Of a DNA stretch of 64,000 nt, positions 47,361 through 59,666 are shown piece after piece. The translations under genes and the position numbers were made by a program. Each line of letters begins with the position of its first letter. The first letter of the stretch is position 1. Source of the stretch: Magicicada septendecula (taxonomy: Eukaryota > Arthropoda > Insecta > Hemiptera > Cicadidae); NCBI GenBank assembly GCA_034769895.1, contig JAWRYS010000710.1, positions 310,001-374,000 on the forward strand, in the 5' to 3' direction. The notes under the pieces were generated by a model. That model saw nothing but the letters and a program-made list of their open reading frames with translations. It was not told where the DNA came from and ran no database searches.

Positions 47361-48605
47361 TTAACCTCTGCTTCTTACCTTTCTATGACGCACCTTAGGT
47401 ATTCGCTCCTTTCGGACACCACTCTCCAAGAAATTATCTCGTATTGAGCTGTACTGACTGGTTTCTTCGGGATCAGAATCAAAGCAACTTACCTCACTAC
47501 CTTCACTCCGCTTTGGATTATGCTCGTCGTCTAACTCCTCTGCTACAATTTCTTCCTTTTCTACACTTTCCCCTTCTTCGTCCACATAATCCAGACCAAC
47601 CTCCTGACACTGCACCTCCTCAGTATCTTCCCGTTGCTCCTCTGATCCCTCTTCAACCGCATCTTCCCTCAGCTCCTCACCAATTTCTTCATGACACTCA
47701 TCGCCAGCCGCTTCACAAACTTCTTCTCTAACCTCTTCTCTGATCTCGTTTTCCCCAACACATTTATCATCAACATCATCGCCATCACTTCCACTACCAC
47801 CATCTGAACACTGCACATCCTCATCCTCCTCTAGTTGCTCACCTGGTCCACCTGAAACTTCTTCCCGTTCCTCGGAATCCTCAACACTACTTACAGAAGG
47901 CGTCTGCACATCTTCACCCACTACATCCTTCTCACTCACAAAATCTACAACACTGCCACCAAATTTCTCCTCAACTTCTACCTCATCTACTTCCACTACA
48001 CTTGCGGCATGGACATCCCCTTGTCCATCCACAACCTCAGAAACACTCGCAGCCCGGACATCCCTGTGTCCATCTGCAACTTCAGACTCTACAGTCTCCC
48101 TAACACCTACAACTATACTCACCTGCGCAGCATCTGCAGACCGCTCTTCTGACTCTTCTGTCGATTCCACTCCTTGACCACCTTCAGCAACTAGAACGTC
48201 CTCAACCTCTTCCACCCTGGAATCCAACTGTCCAGGCTCATGTGCAATGACTACATTAATTTCTACTGGCGATGGTAAAGCTACACTATCAAGTGACTTC
48301 TCATATTCCTGCGTAGACGATGACGATATTACCGGATCTGGATCCGTCACGAACCGAGATGTAAATACCGGAACAAATTCTGCGGCCTCTGGATTCAACC
48401 ATGACGTCCTCTTCGAGTCCTGCAACTCCGTCTTAACTGACGTGTCCTTGTCGTCTTGTATTGATCCCACGAAGCAGTTCCGCTCTTCTACCTCTGCTTC
48501 CCCTTCTTCATTCACCACTGGAAATTTCTGGAGAACGCCTGTAAGAGGGTGGGGCAATTTCTCGTAGCATATCCCCGCCAGAATTACACAATTCAAAACA
48601 AACAA
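47361..48605 (-). CDS. Element E acidic protein, no ATG, probable spliced exon
   Basis: The frame is open from 48605 to the stop at 47361 (413 codons plus stop) but contains no methionine codon, and an in-frame TGA lies just upstream. On the minus strand TGCCCCACCCTCTTACAG at 48539 is a good splice acceptor, so the coding part probably starts at 48538 (GCGTTCTCCAG) after an intron. The protein is extremely acidic: long Glu/Asp/Val/Ser tracts, semi-repeats VRAASVSEVVDGQGDV and VHAASVVEVDEV, then REEVREEVCEAAGDE-type repeats. It ends in a short basic tail (KVRHRKVRSRG). I recognise no domain. It may be an accessory protein or the tail of a lost Gag/Pol protein. The upstream exon is not identified; a small ATG frame at 48632-48829 is one candidate. 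Confidence 0.55.
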   Translation of the reverse strand: MFVLNCVILAGICYEKLPHPLTGVLQKFPVVNEEGEAEVEERNCFVGSIQDDKDTSVKTELQDSKRTSWLNPEAAEFVPVFTSRFVTDPDPVISSSSTQEYEKSLDSVALPSPVEINVVIAHEPGQLDSRVEEVEDVLVAEGGQGVESTEESEERSADAAQVSIVVGVRETVESEVADGHRDVRAASVSEVVDGQGDVHAASVVEVDEVEVEEKFGGSVVDFVSEKDVVGEDVQTPSVSSVEDSEEREEVSGGPGEQLEEDEDVQCSDGGSGSDGDDVDDKCVGENEIREEVREEVCEAAGDECHEEIGEELREDAVEEGSEEQREDTEEVQCQEVGLDYVDEEGESVEKEEIVAEELDDEHNPKRSEGSEVSCFDSDPEETSQYSSIRDNFLESGVRKERIPKVRHRKVRSRG

Positions 48606-49226
48606 TCATAAAACAAATCCCCACTAAACACCTAACACAAACATAACCTACAAAAACATATTAACAAAAATCGGAAAAACTCAAGTACTGTCCTTCCTTT
48701 GAGTAGACCCCCGGGTTCTCTAGCGCTGCGGAAACCTGGCCTATACTGAACCATGCACTCCACGACGGAAGGAGACGAGAGACAAGCAAGAATACAACAC
48801 ACACCTAACATCAAACAGCAACTCGACACACACGTCGTACCAACATATAATTCACAACAACCAACTAACCATCAACTACAAGTCCTAATTCGGAAATTAA
48901 ATATACTTCGACATCAATCGGACACAAGTCGGTTCCGGTACCGATTCCCGATCGGGCCATACCGCATCCCGTCAATGTACCACGTCAAACACCGACCCTA
49001 ATTAACATTCCATATTCCAGGCCACGCTTGCGACTCCCCGGCCGTACAAGCTATCAAAATCTTAAACACCATTAACCGCCTCAGTGGTGCGACCCGACTC
49101 ACAAATTAAACAACTTATAACTAGCCTACACGGGCCTACATCAACTAAGTTACAATAATTGCATTAATATTTCCGAGTCTGCAAGCCCCGTCACACACCA
49201 GGACCCAAGGGTTCAGGCCTAGAATG

Positions 49227-49245
49227 AACCACGCTCTGCTACCAT
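49227..49245 (-). other. Primer binding site of element E (initiator Met tRNA-like)
   Basis: One base after the 5' LTR the minus strand reads TGGTAGCAGAGCGTGGTTC. The first 12 bases match the complement of the 3' end of animal initiator methionine tRNA. Confidence 0.75.
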
Positions 49246-49246
49246 T

Positions 49247-51266
49247 TGAAACCTCTCTATGCTTTTGGTATTTAAAGAGAGGTTACAAGTTATCTAGAAC
49301 TAGGCAGGAGCCTAGAGAAGCAAAAATTATGCTGGATCCAGTATGACGGGACTTGCAATAAAACTCAGCTGTAACAGAACGATAACAATTTATTTTCCTT
49401 CCTGCGCTGCTTTCACATCTTCAAATCAGAATAACATATGTGCCCAATCACAAGTATGAATACAAGTAAAAAAAATAACAAGTATGTATAACTCTTAAGA
49501 ATAACAAGTGTGTATAAATCTTAAGAATAACAAGTGTGTATAAATATTAAGAATGACAAGTGTATATACATCAGTGGACACATGCATATATAATTATAAA
49601 ATATTCTCACATCTCGTGGCTAGCTAGACACATAACAACACACACAGAACACAAGGTACACCAACTCCCAGTTACATTAGTTTTTAACACGCATGCCCCT
49701 GGAATGCACCCACCCAACAGGTAGAGTAACTACAATCTTATAACTCGGAAGTGATAAAATATACGCCAATAGGCAACCCGTTCAGTAGAATAACAAAAGC
49801 CAAAACCCCCAGGAAGAATGATAATAATTCATGAGGCACAAACAACCGGACCACCCCTTTATCTAGCATTCCATTGATCAATGACCCAAGATGAGTGTGT
49901 GAACCTTAAGTTCCTTTCACATCATTAATTGAAACTGACAACTACGTCCTCTATTTTCAGAAGGTATTTATAAAATTCTAAACAGTTATTTGACTTCAAA
50001 AAATTACAAAAAAAGAATCAATCTCTATATACATTAGTAAACAAAATTAATTGTTTGAGGCATTACAATTTCTGAAGATTTTGACAATACATGATTTACT
50101 CAAAAAGAAAATGATGAATACATGTTTTATAGTCAAAATAACACATCAAAGCTATAAATGGGAAGTCAACCCATATGTGTTGGCCCGTTAAGAAAACAAT
50201 CAGTTTAGCCCTTGTACAAGGGGAAAAATCAATTAAAATATTCCCATTACATTAGGAATTAATTCTATTAGCCTCAAATGACTATAAAAAAATTAATTAA
50301 AGAAAAGAATACAGTAAGGTGGTTGTGCTCTGGCATCTGAGGGAGCGCGCCCACATGTAGTTGACAAAAGTTGACAGGCCTTCGACCTGTCTGAAGTTGT
50401 ACCAGCGTGTCAGAAAAACTAAGTCCCATATTGTAAACCCAGAAAAGTCCCAAAGAAAAACCACCGGAAAGTCCCCAGCCCTTAAATGTGAAATCCATAG
50501 TCAAATTAAAATTTATACACAGCGGTTCCAGCCGGAACAGAACTACTGAGCAATAATTAAATTTTGTAAAGAGTAAAAGATTAGAGCAACAATAAAATGG
50601 TACAAGATTAAAATCTCTCTGGCGCGCTCTCGCAGTGCAGCACGCACTTACAGGCATAGCATTTAGTGTTATTTAAATGAGTTATAAAAAAGGTTTATGA
50701 AATTTAAGTTATAGTGTTCAGAGTCATGATCACAGCTCAACTTCCCGGTGAACAGTCTGGACACGTGGTCCCATGGCATCTATGCAATTTGCAGTAAACG
50801 GGCACACTGCCGGCCCGGCCCCAAAAAATGAAATAAAGTATAAATATCACCTCAAGTGTGCTGGCGAGTGCAACATAGGAATTCGGTCTCCGTCTCCCTC
50901 TTCGTAGGCGATCTTGACATGGTTCACAGCTTGAGCAGATGTTCAGCCCACAGCAAGGCAGGACCCGGCTTAGTGCGAGAACCCGGGAGTCGTTTATTCT
51001 CTCTAGCCCATCATGTAGAGCGGTTCAAACTGCGTAGAACAATACAAAGAGCGGAGACGAGACGATACTCTGTGCGAGGGCAAGCGTTGACTGCACAAGC
51101 CGGCACACAATTTTCATAGCACATAGCCGGGCTGCGCGCGCAACGCACACATCGCCGCTCCCCTCACACCGTCGAACAAAGTCCGCTCCGCTGCCTCCCT
51201 CACGTATTTTACGATCACGAAAACTTTCTAGAATTTTTTTGTAACCGCCGGCTTCGAACCGGCACA
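49247..51266 (-). repeat. Element E 5' LTR
   Basis: Near-identical partner of 44407-46431, ending CGAACCGGCACA. Differences include an AGAT indel near 50658 and single-base changes near 50217, 50624, 50957 and 51022. Confidence 0.93.
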
Positions 51267-51270
51267 GTCC

Positions 51271-54200
51271 TTAGAAGTCGGAATTCTCAAACCCATAGAC
51301 AATGAAGAACTTCAAGCGTGTTTCTTTACTCGTTGATTAAAAAAATGGGTTGTGTACTCGTTGTACTGGGTTAACTAGGCACTGGTCCTCATATTCTTAG
51401 TGTTGGATGAAGTAATGCTAGCTTTCAAAGAAGCCTTCACCTCTCTCAAGCCAAGAAGGTTGTGCGGGGTAAAGTGCAAAAACTTATAAGAGGTTACCCT
51501 TTTGATGTTGAACAGTATAGATTTAGACCGGAAAGTTGATAAATATTCTTTGGAGATCAGTAGTAGCCAACAGTACCAAGTTGAGGCGTAAGGGAAATGA
51601 TTCTGGACTGTTTTATATTTGGAATATTACAGGCGCTAATTAAGCTGGATTTAATGGGTTGTACTATTGTGTACAGGGAAATTTGGTCTCTTTAGTATGA
51701 TAAGATAGTCAGTTTATGGGAGACAACCTACAGAAATCGGACTGGACGTTAAGCCCAAAGGTGGCAACCCCACTATTGCATTGCCGTGCGATATGCAAGT
51801 AACATATTCAGGAGACATATTAGTTATCAAACGGTTGCAAGCAAGATGTAACCGGAGGGAAAACATCAAAAGTGCTTTCCAAAAAATTTTAATTTTGCGT
51901 ATTTATTAAGTAAGGAAATTAGAATAAATTTGTAATGGAATGCTCTAACAGAAAACCTATATTTCACTCACATTGTTTATAATTTTTTTCTCATTGTGTT
52001 CGCAAACCGTAATTCGTATTTTTAAAAATCTCAATTAGCCTATAATGACATTGCACATTTAGTTGCCATGGAAATTTGTAAACAAAGATATGATGAAAAA
52101 GAAATGTGTATCTTAATGTGTCTAAAAAACACTGTTGTTTCTATGACATTTTTAAATATTTGTTTTCCTATAAATAATAGTTTTATATAATTGAAAGTAA
52201 ATTAACAAAACAGAAAGAAAAATTCAAGACAATACAAAATTATGGGCGTGACGAGATGTAAAACGAGCAGGCAAAAGGCTAAGCAAATGTTGAAGGTAGA
52301 TGAGATATAAAGCAAAGATAAATAAGGAGGACCGATTCGAAGATACAAACATATATGGGAGAAGGTAGTATATTATTTACCATCAGGGAATAACACACGA
52401 AACTGCATCAAACACAATAAAACTAACAATTTTTTTTTTAATTATAAGTGAGGTCTTGTATTAGGCAACAATAAAAACGAAAGAGCGGATTCTTCAGTAC
52501 AAAACGTGTTACCCCAGAGAGTCCTCTTTAGTTAGGAAATTTTAGACTAGTTATACTTTTTGTGGTTCAAATCCTCTAATCGACACCATATCTAGAAGAT
52601 TCATGTCCCCGTTTGTTTAACACAATCCGCTACGTGAAGCTATTCAGTAATATGTTTTTTGAATTCAACATTAATTACTACATTTTAATTTATAGTCATT
52701 ATTAATGAAACTTTGATTTACTTTCAAAAATTTACAAAATATTGTTAATGCCTTTATTTCAACAGCTATTTCTGAGCAGTATGACAGTTGCAGTTTGATA
52801 CATGCAGCAGGCTCAGATATTGGCCTGTGTTGAGTGAAAAACTAATTACTAGCTTTGGAGAGGGAATTGATCCCTTGACATTGCCCGTAGATATGCCACT
52901 GCCTAATTTTATTTTAAGAAGTACCGAGGATTCCCATGCCGTACCCCCTTGCAAACCAATGTTCACGTGTGTTAGTCTCGTCTATACAACGATTCTATAG
53001 ATAATAATGCTTATTTATAAAATTTAAAATGCTCAAGAACTGGTGTAGCTATCATGGAAAATAAAAGCGTAAGTAACGCAGTATTAAGTTAGCAGCGGGA
53101 GTTCAGTAGTTATTGAACTACGCCCTCTCAACTCTTTAACATGAATACATACAGAGCAAGTAAACGACTCATTTTCGGAGTTTGATGACACACATTAAGA
53201 AGAATTTTATGCAATACTGGAAAGAGACAGTAAAAAAACTGTTAACGCAAAGAGTAACTATACTTACAGACTTAAATAAAAAAAATAAAAGAATGGCTAG
53301 AGAATCAGAATAATGGAAAAATGGATTAAGGTCACAAAATGAATAGGTGAACAATAAATTTACTTCAGTTCTGATAACAATCTTTATTACTTGTAAGCCA
53401 GAAGTCATCATTACGTAAGATAATATGTTCATGACGTTCCCCTACTGATAGCTTTCGCAATCAAGTATACTACATCTTAATTATCGCTAGGTGGACTCTA
53501 CGACCTTTCCAAACAATTAAAGACTCTACGAGCTCACCAGAGAAAGATTTTCACAGTAATCAGATTCTTGCACCTAAAGTAGAACTAAACCTGGAAAGGC
53601 GTACATCAAAAGAAAGTCAACAAACATGATGGTGTTTAAAAATAGACATGTCATATTAGCAAAATGTGGATATAAGAGTGAAGAGGAAAATTGTTGGTCG
53701 GCAATGAACCTATGAGGCATGCAGATAGCGCCTAGCTAAAAGTAAAAATTATATTATAAGAAGAAACTTCTAGAGTAACCACAAACCTGTTATTTCAGTA
53801 AAAATAGTTAAAAATGGATAAATAAAGATACGTTTAACACATACAAACAGCAAACGGGACTACACAATTAAGAGACAAGTATCCTCAAATAAGCAAAGCC
53901 AGAATACAGCAATGTAGGTACGACACGAATAAATACATAAATAAAATCTAGAAAGATTAAAAACAAATAGAAACAAATATCAATTATAATGTCTTCAAAT
54001 TTAAAACAGTACAAGAAAATTTGTAACAAATTAAAGAACATACGATGCCAATATAAATGAACGACGGAGAAGCTACTGCATAAAAACCTATTCAAAGATA
54101 AATGTATAGAGAGAGAATACAGGCAACTTTGCGTTTGACCTGGAAGTCAACATTACCATGCAATATTAATAACCACGTTAGAAAAAAATAAAACAAAAGA

Positions 54201-54590
54201 AAGCTGCTGAGAAAGACTGCATAGTAATAGAAATGATTATGTCTCGGTGAAATGGAAATCTAAGTGGTGTTAACAATTTTGATACAAACAGTGAAATTCT
54301 GAAACAGGCTAGATGATTGAAGAAGTTCAGTTTATGTCCCTCCCAATACATAAAAGTACTTAAAGATCACTGTGACAGAATAATCTTATTTTTCACCTAC
54401 TATTAAAGTTTAGTTACAAGAATTCTATAACAATTAAAGTATACCTACTACCCCAAATACAATGTAAGCTAGCAAACGTTTTGCCATATTATTGAATACT
54501 AGCAAGATTTAAAAAAAATGTAGGTAATCACATATTATTTTTCAAAATACAATAAAACTTAGATTATTTTAGAAGCTAGAAAATGTGGAT
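51271..54590. other. Unclassified AT-rich DNA right of element E
   Basis: No family could be recognised. A 70-codon frame at 52788-53000 follows a TTTATTTCAACAG acceptor-like site and might be an exon, but nothing else supports it. Confidence 0.5.
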
Positions 54591-54599
54591 AATTGTAGC

Positions 54600-55182
54600 C
54601 GACATTAGGACACCGTAACACATAATCACTTTACGTAAACATGGAAGGGTTACAAGAAATCAGTATCACTATCATCACAACAGGGAAGGTAAATCAGGGT
54701 TAACTCCCTGCTCACGGAATTTCTCATCGTAAAGAAGGGGTACGACAAGGATGCATTCTCGATCTTATACGGTTTAAATTCTAAGGGTTTAAATAGACAG
54801 GAGCCACAGATGAATGGGAAGGAGGTATCGCAATGTTAAGTAAGAAGATTTGCAATCTATAATATCATGATGACATAGTACTTCCAGATGCAAGTAAAGA
54901 ATTTCGTTTATCCGCAGAATGAAAAAGCCAACAACGATGCAACATTACAAAATAAAGGAATATAAGACAAAGTAACGACTGTAGAGAGATCAGATAACAA
55001 ACAGCTAATCTACTTCGGACATATACAGTGAGTGGGCAGAGATTCCAAAAACATGTGTTAAAGTGGAAACACAAGGGAAGAAGGAACCAGGCCGGCCAAG
55101 AAGTAGCTGGAGAGGTAGTATAGACTCGAAACTGAAAGGGGCCTTGAGGACCACCGCGATAGGTGATTGATCATTGGACACC
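54600..55182 (+). pseudogene. Decayed LINE reverse transcriptase fragment
   Basis: Translated patches in shifting frames show GVRQGCIL (54736-54759), a degraded YHDDIVL box near 54866 in place of YADD, and a C-terminal GRPRSSWRGSIDSKLKGAL stretch (about 55090-55150) typical of RTE/Jockey-type endonuclease LINEs. Many stops and indels make it a relic. It is interrupted by the TIR element at 55185. Confidence 0.75.
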
Positions 55183-55184
55183 TA

Positions 55185-55379
55185 GTACTGCAGATAGGTG
55201 AAATAATTGTAAGAATTGTGCCTTTAATGATAAAATCATTCAAATTGGGGCACATATACTAAATATATAAAGGTTTAATTTTGGATATGAGGCCATCGCA
55301 GATTTCCCCGATTACAGTAATGGCGGCCTCTGAATATATTTTATGTGCTCCTTTTTTATTGTTATTTGATAATGTTAAT
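55185..55379 (+). repeat. Left TIR of Academ-like element
   Basis: GGTGAAATAATTG, GTGCCTTTAATGAT, TTGGGGCACAT, TTAATTTTGGATATGAGGCC and TATGTGCTCC occur in the same order in the complement of the right end. Confidence 0.85.
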
Positions 55380-55428
55380 AGCGTATTATATGTGATTTTA
55401 CATGAACTGATGCTATAAATATGTGTGC

Positions 55429-57383
55429 ATGTCATCACATTCCACAAAACTAAAAAACAGAGTACTTGCATACTTTCCTGACATGGAAGCATATAAGCAA
55501 GGTCGAGATGTGATGTTAATATTTAATAATGATGTGGGATTAGCTCTGAAGAAAGCTTGTGAATACGATGCAGATAGTGACGCTATTCATCGTGCTAAAG
55601 CAGCAAATATAGTTAGAAGAGACATCTTTAAAATGAAAAACCCCTTCAATGGATCATTTGAAAAAACCTGTCAGGAAGACTCCGTACCAGCATCTCTGTT
55701 AGCACTGGTTGCTATGGTTACAAATGGTCCAAATATTAAAGCACAGTCAAGTATTTCAACAATAGCACAACCTATCCTTACTGTTGCACAGTTACTAATG
55801 TATAACAGTTTGGTGAGACGTCGGGAGTGTCATTCTGGAACAGTCTACAAGCACAATCGAGGACGGGAAACACCTTTGCCCATATACTTAGATATTTTAA
55901 TTCATACAAAAACTCGCAAGCGTGAACTAGTTGAAGACCTTCACGAGCTCGGATTAAGCATATCATATGACCGAGTGCTAGACATTTCATCAGAACTTGG
56001 AAATGAAATATGTTATCTGTATCACATGGAAAATGCTGTCGTTCCTCTTCAGTTAAAAGGAGGGCTTTTCACAACTAGTGCAGTTGATAATGTTGACCAC
56101 AATCCAAGTTCTACTACAGCTCATGATTCTTTCCATGGTACAGGAATATCCCTATTTCAACATCCAGATGGTAATTCCAGAGGGACTGATCGAACTAGGA
56201 CTTCAAGTTCTTTTGTCGTGAAGGCAACCAAACATCTTCCTGAAAGCTACACAAGTGTTACCCCTGTTCCTCCTATTAGAACTGACTGTCCTTTGCCAAC
56301 AGTACAAGAAAACTTTGTTGACTACCAACTGTCGTCGAAAGATATGGTTAAAGAATACACCTGGCTGAACATGTAAAAACTGTTTTGGCTGCTGACAACC
56401 TACAAGGGGATGAAATAATCACCTGGGCAGCATACAACGCTAGTCAACAAGTCAATAAACCTAAAGAATGTGATTTAACAATTTCTTCGTTGCTTCCTGT
56501 ATTTCCAGACCATGCTACATCAGTGGCCATGATTTGCCATTCAATGGATATTGTTAAGACAGCAGTTGATCGGCTTAATCCGGGGCAGATTCCTATCATT
56601 ACATTTGACCAGCCACTCTACGCATTGGCAAAACAAATCCAGTGGAACTGGCCAACAACTCATGGTGAAGGTCAATTTGTTATACTGTTTGGTGGGCTTC
56701 ATATCGAGATGGCAGTTCTCAAGGTTCTCGGAAATCTCTTAGATGAAAGTGGATGGACTGAAGCACTTGTTCAGGCTGATATTACAACAGCTGGAAAAGC
56801 GGATTCATTTGTAAAGGGTTCCCATGTAACTTGTACCCGCAGGGCTCATCAAATCACAGCCAGTAGCCTATATTTACTTATGCAGCAGGCTTACATTGAC
56901 TACAGCCAACACATAGAGCATAGCAGTCAAGTTAAGTCATTTGAAGAATGGTGTAAAGAAAGAGTTGATGTATGTCCCCAATTTAGATTCTGGTTTATCG
57001 TTCTAAAACTAGAACTCCTTTTGTTGACTTTTGTTAGAGCAATACAAGAAGAAGATTTTCAGCTCTATGTAAAGGCGCTATCCAGTATTGTTCCCTGGTT
57101 CTTTTCTCTTCACCATACTCACTATGCGAGATGGATTCCTGTCCACTTACATGACATGATTTCACTTAAACAGAATCACCTTCCCACCTATGAAGAATTC
57201 ATGAAAGGAAAGTTTGTCATCAAAAAATCAAGTAGGGCATTCTCTGCTATTGCTATTGATCAGGCCCATGAACAAAATAACGCATCAGTCAAAGGTGATG
57301 GAGGAGCTGTAGGCCTAACAGAAAACTCAAAAGCTCTGCTTCGTTCGATGGTGTCTGGACCTGAGATGGCCCGCTTAGTTTGA
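55429..57383 (+). pseudogene. Academ-like protein, N-terminal and middle parts (putative transposase)
   Basis: Two frames with a one-base shift near 56360. The first (ATG 55429 chosen, about 50 bases after the TIR) runs to 56376 with YFPDMEAYKQGRDVM, TPLPIYLDILIH and a VDNVDHNPSS..HGTGISLFQHP stretch. The second continues to 57383 with TFDQPLYALAKQIQWNW, FGGLHIEMAVLKVLG, a WIPVHLHDM region and HEQNNASVKGDGGAVGL. A further one-base shift near 57381 leads into the nuclease part. No catalytic motif of a named transposase family is obvious to me. As the N-terminal two thirds of the only gene in a TIR element, a transposase role is inferred. Confidence 0.7.
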
Positions 57384-59181
57384 AGAATTTAATTCTACCA
57401 AGACAGAGAGATGGGAAAAAGATGAGCGTCACCACGAAGCTAACAAGCATTCACAGATGGCATTTGCAAAAGATGTCAAGTCTCTGACTCATGTAATGCA
57501 AGATCTGGGAAACCCATTCAGTGAAAACAGCTCTGATCTTCTGGTACTTGACAGCAGAAATATTGTAAATACGGCAGTTTCAGACACATTGTTAAATATT
57601 GAAAAAATTGGAATTGAACAGTATGAGTTATATGTCAGCGAGAGGCTTATTAATAAAACTAAACGTAAATCAGATCCTATTAAGCGGAATAACCTACACC
57701 TCTTCAGCCGTCCTCCAGTTCATGAAAAGTCTAATAAACAGTTACAGTTGACATCACTAAAGAATGACTGCTCGTTGTTCTCTAGATTATACATTGCATC
57801 ACAGATACGTAATGGAGATTTGGATGAGTTCTTTAGACACGAGAACCAAGCTTATCCTCCAGCACTGTCGAAGTTGGGGAGTCTAAGAACCGGAACAAAG
57901 TCAGATTTATTGACTTGTCTTGAAGGACTCGCACCTACTAGCACTACCAAACCAACAGCAGAAATTACAATCATTGACGGTGCTACAATTGTCAACATGC
58001 TGCGACCAGGATTGGCAAAAACATTTGAAGATTACGCCAATATTGTATTCATACCCTACATCAAAGCTCAGCTTCAACATGTAAGAAGGATAGATATCAT
58101 CTGGGACGTGTACATGCCTGACAGCTTGAAGAGTGACACACACAGCGAAAGGGGAAAAGGTGTTCGAAAGCGTGTTGAACCAAGAAGTTCACTTCCTAAA
58201 AACTGGGAGGAGTTTCTCCGGGTTGATGAAAATAAGACTGAATTGTTCTCTTTCCTGGCTACAACATTAGCAGCTATTTCCACGGACAAGCAGGTGATTA
58301 CCACAATTGGTAGCAATGTTCTTACTATAAATCATCAAGATGTCTTAGAACTGGCTCCATGCACACATGAAGAAGCTGACACTCGACTCCTACTTCATTT
58401 ATGTGATGCTGTGCAGCAAGGATATACCAAAGCCGAAATACGCACTGTGGACACCGATGTTTTAGTTCTTGCCATCTTATCAGCACGTCTAAACATTGAG
58501 GAACTGTGGGTTGCTTTTGGAGTGGGAAAGAACTACTGGATCTTCGCCGTGCATGACTTAGCAAGATCTTTGGGTCGTGATCGTTGTACTGCCTTACCAT
58601 TGTTTCACACAATAACTGGGTGTGACACTGTATCCTTCTTTGGAGGAAGAGGCAAAAGGACCGCATGGGACACCTGGAATGCATATCAAGATATCACCGC
58701 TACTTTTTGTGCATTGGCTGACAGACCTACTCAGCAGACTGTACAAGATGTGCTGAAACCATTGGAGAGATTTATAGTTTTGCTATATGACCGTACTAGC
58801 AGCGACAAATGTGTTAATGATGCAAGAAAACACCTGTTTACTCAGAAAGGTAGAGCAATTGACAATCTACCTCCTTCACAAGATGCTCTCATTCAGCATA
58901 CAAAGAGAGCTGTCTACCAGGCTGGTTACTGCTGGGCTCAAATGATGGTCGCAACCCCAGTGCTCCCGTCACCAGGTGATTGGGGTTGGAAGAAGAAGGT
59001 TGAAGGTGGATGGGAAATATCTTCGACAACCCTACCAGAGGCTTCGCAAGCATGCAGGGAACTCATACGATGTGGCTGCAAGAAAGGCTGCACACGACAG
59101 TGTCAATGTAGGAAGGCTGCCCTACAGTGTACCGCTTTTGTGCTTGTGGTGCTCTTTGTACTGAGTGATATCAGATTTTGA
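57384..59181 (+). pseudogene. Academ-like protein, C-terminal FEN/XPG-like nuclease and CXC cluster
   Basis: Numbering from ATG 57457 in a 574-codon frame. Acidic landmarks line up with the FEN1/XPG active site in order: IDGATIV (D174), RIDIIWD (D217), HEEAD (E306, D308), VDTDVLVLA (D332, D334) and ITGCDTVSFFGG (D390), the last matching the GCD of the helix-two-turn-helix entry. Between them, RGKGVRKRV and LPKNWEEFLR are strongly patterned. The C-terminus has C539, C541, C545, C549, C551 and C558, a CXC-type zinc cluster. After 59138 the cysteine pattern continues in another frame, implying one more base lost. The true frame is open upstream of 57457, back to about 57384. The nuclease would process DNA flaps or nicks during transposition (inference). 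Confidence 0.75.
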
Positions 59182-59396
59182 ATCTAATCATTATCTATTA
59201 TATCTAATCTATTATGTGTTTATCTATCAGAATTCTATACAATACAGACAATGCAGTATTAGTATTTCCATTAAATAATCCATCAACATTTGTTATAAAT
59301 AGAATATAAATAAAATACGGTATATATTATTAAAAATAGCAAACTACATGCACAAAACAACAATTACTCGCCATTGCTTTGATAGCTGTCATTTAA

Positions 59397-59598
59397 CATC
59401 ATCAAATAACATTTAAAAGGAGCACATAAAAAATATTCAGAAGCCGCCATTTTGAATGTCCGCCATTACTGCAATAGGCGAAATCTGAGATGGCCTCATA
59501 TCCAAAATTAAATCTTCATATATGTAGTATATGTGCATGTGCCCCAAGTTGTATGCTTCTATCATTAAAGGCACAATTATTTCACCTATCTGCAATAC
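59397..59598 (-). repeat. Right TIR of Academ-like element
   Basis: Inverted partner of 55185-55379, with a few extra short segments (for example CATTTTGAATGTCCGC). Confidence 0.85.
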
Positions 59599-59635
59599 TA
59601 ACCACACAATAATGTAGTCTAATACGTATTTTATT

Positions 59636-59666
<31 letters not shown>

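Larger units (their letters stand above)
44407..51266 (-). mobile_element. Element E: young non-autonomous LTR retrotransposon
   Basis: LTRs of about 2.02 kb (44407-46431 and 49247-51266) differ at only about ten places by eye. GTCC at 44403-44406 and 51267-51270 is a perfect 4-bp target-site duplication. The polypurine tract GGGGTGGGGG lies beside the left LTR and the primer site beside the right, so it reads on the minus strand. The internal 2.8 kb holds one acidic reading frame and no RT or integrase. Confidence 0.93.
55185..59598 (+). mobile_element. Academ-like DNA transposon with long TIRs, 4.4 kb
   Basis: Imperfect inverted repeats of about 200 bp (55185-55379 and 59397-59598) start GTACTGCAGATAGG and GTATTGCAGATAGG. 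TA flanks both ends; a longer CTAG/CTAA match is imperfect, so the duplication length is unsettled. A single long gene, now in three or four frames, fills the interior. The XPG-like nuclease points to the Academ superfamily (XPG-bearing branch), assigned from family knowledge without a search. Confidence 0.75.
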
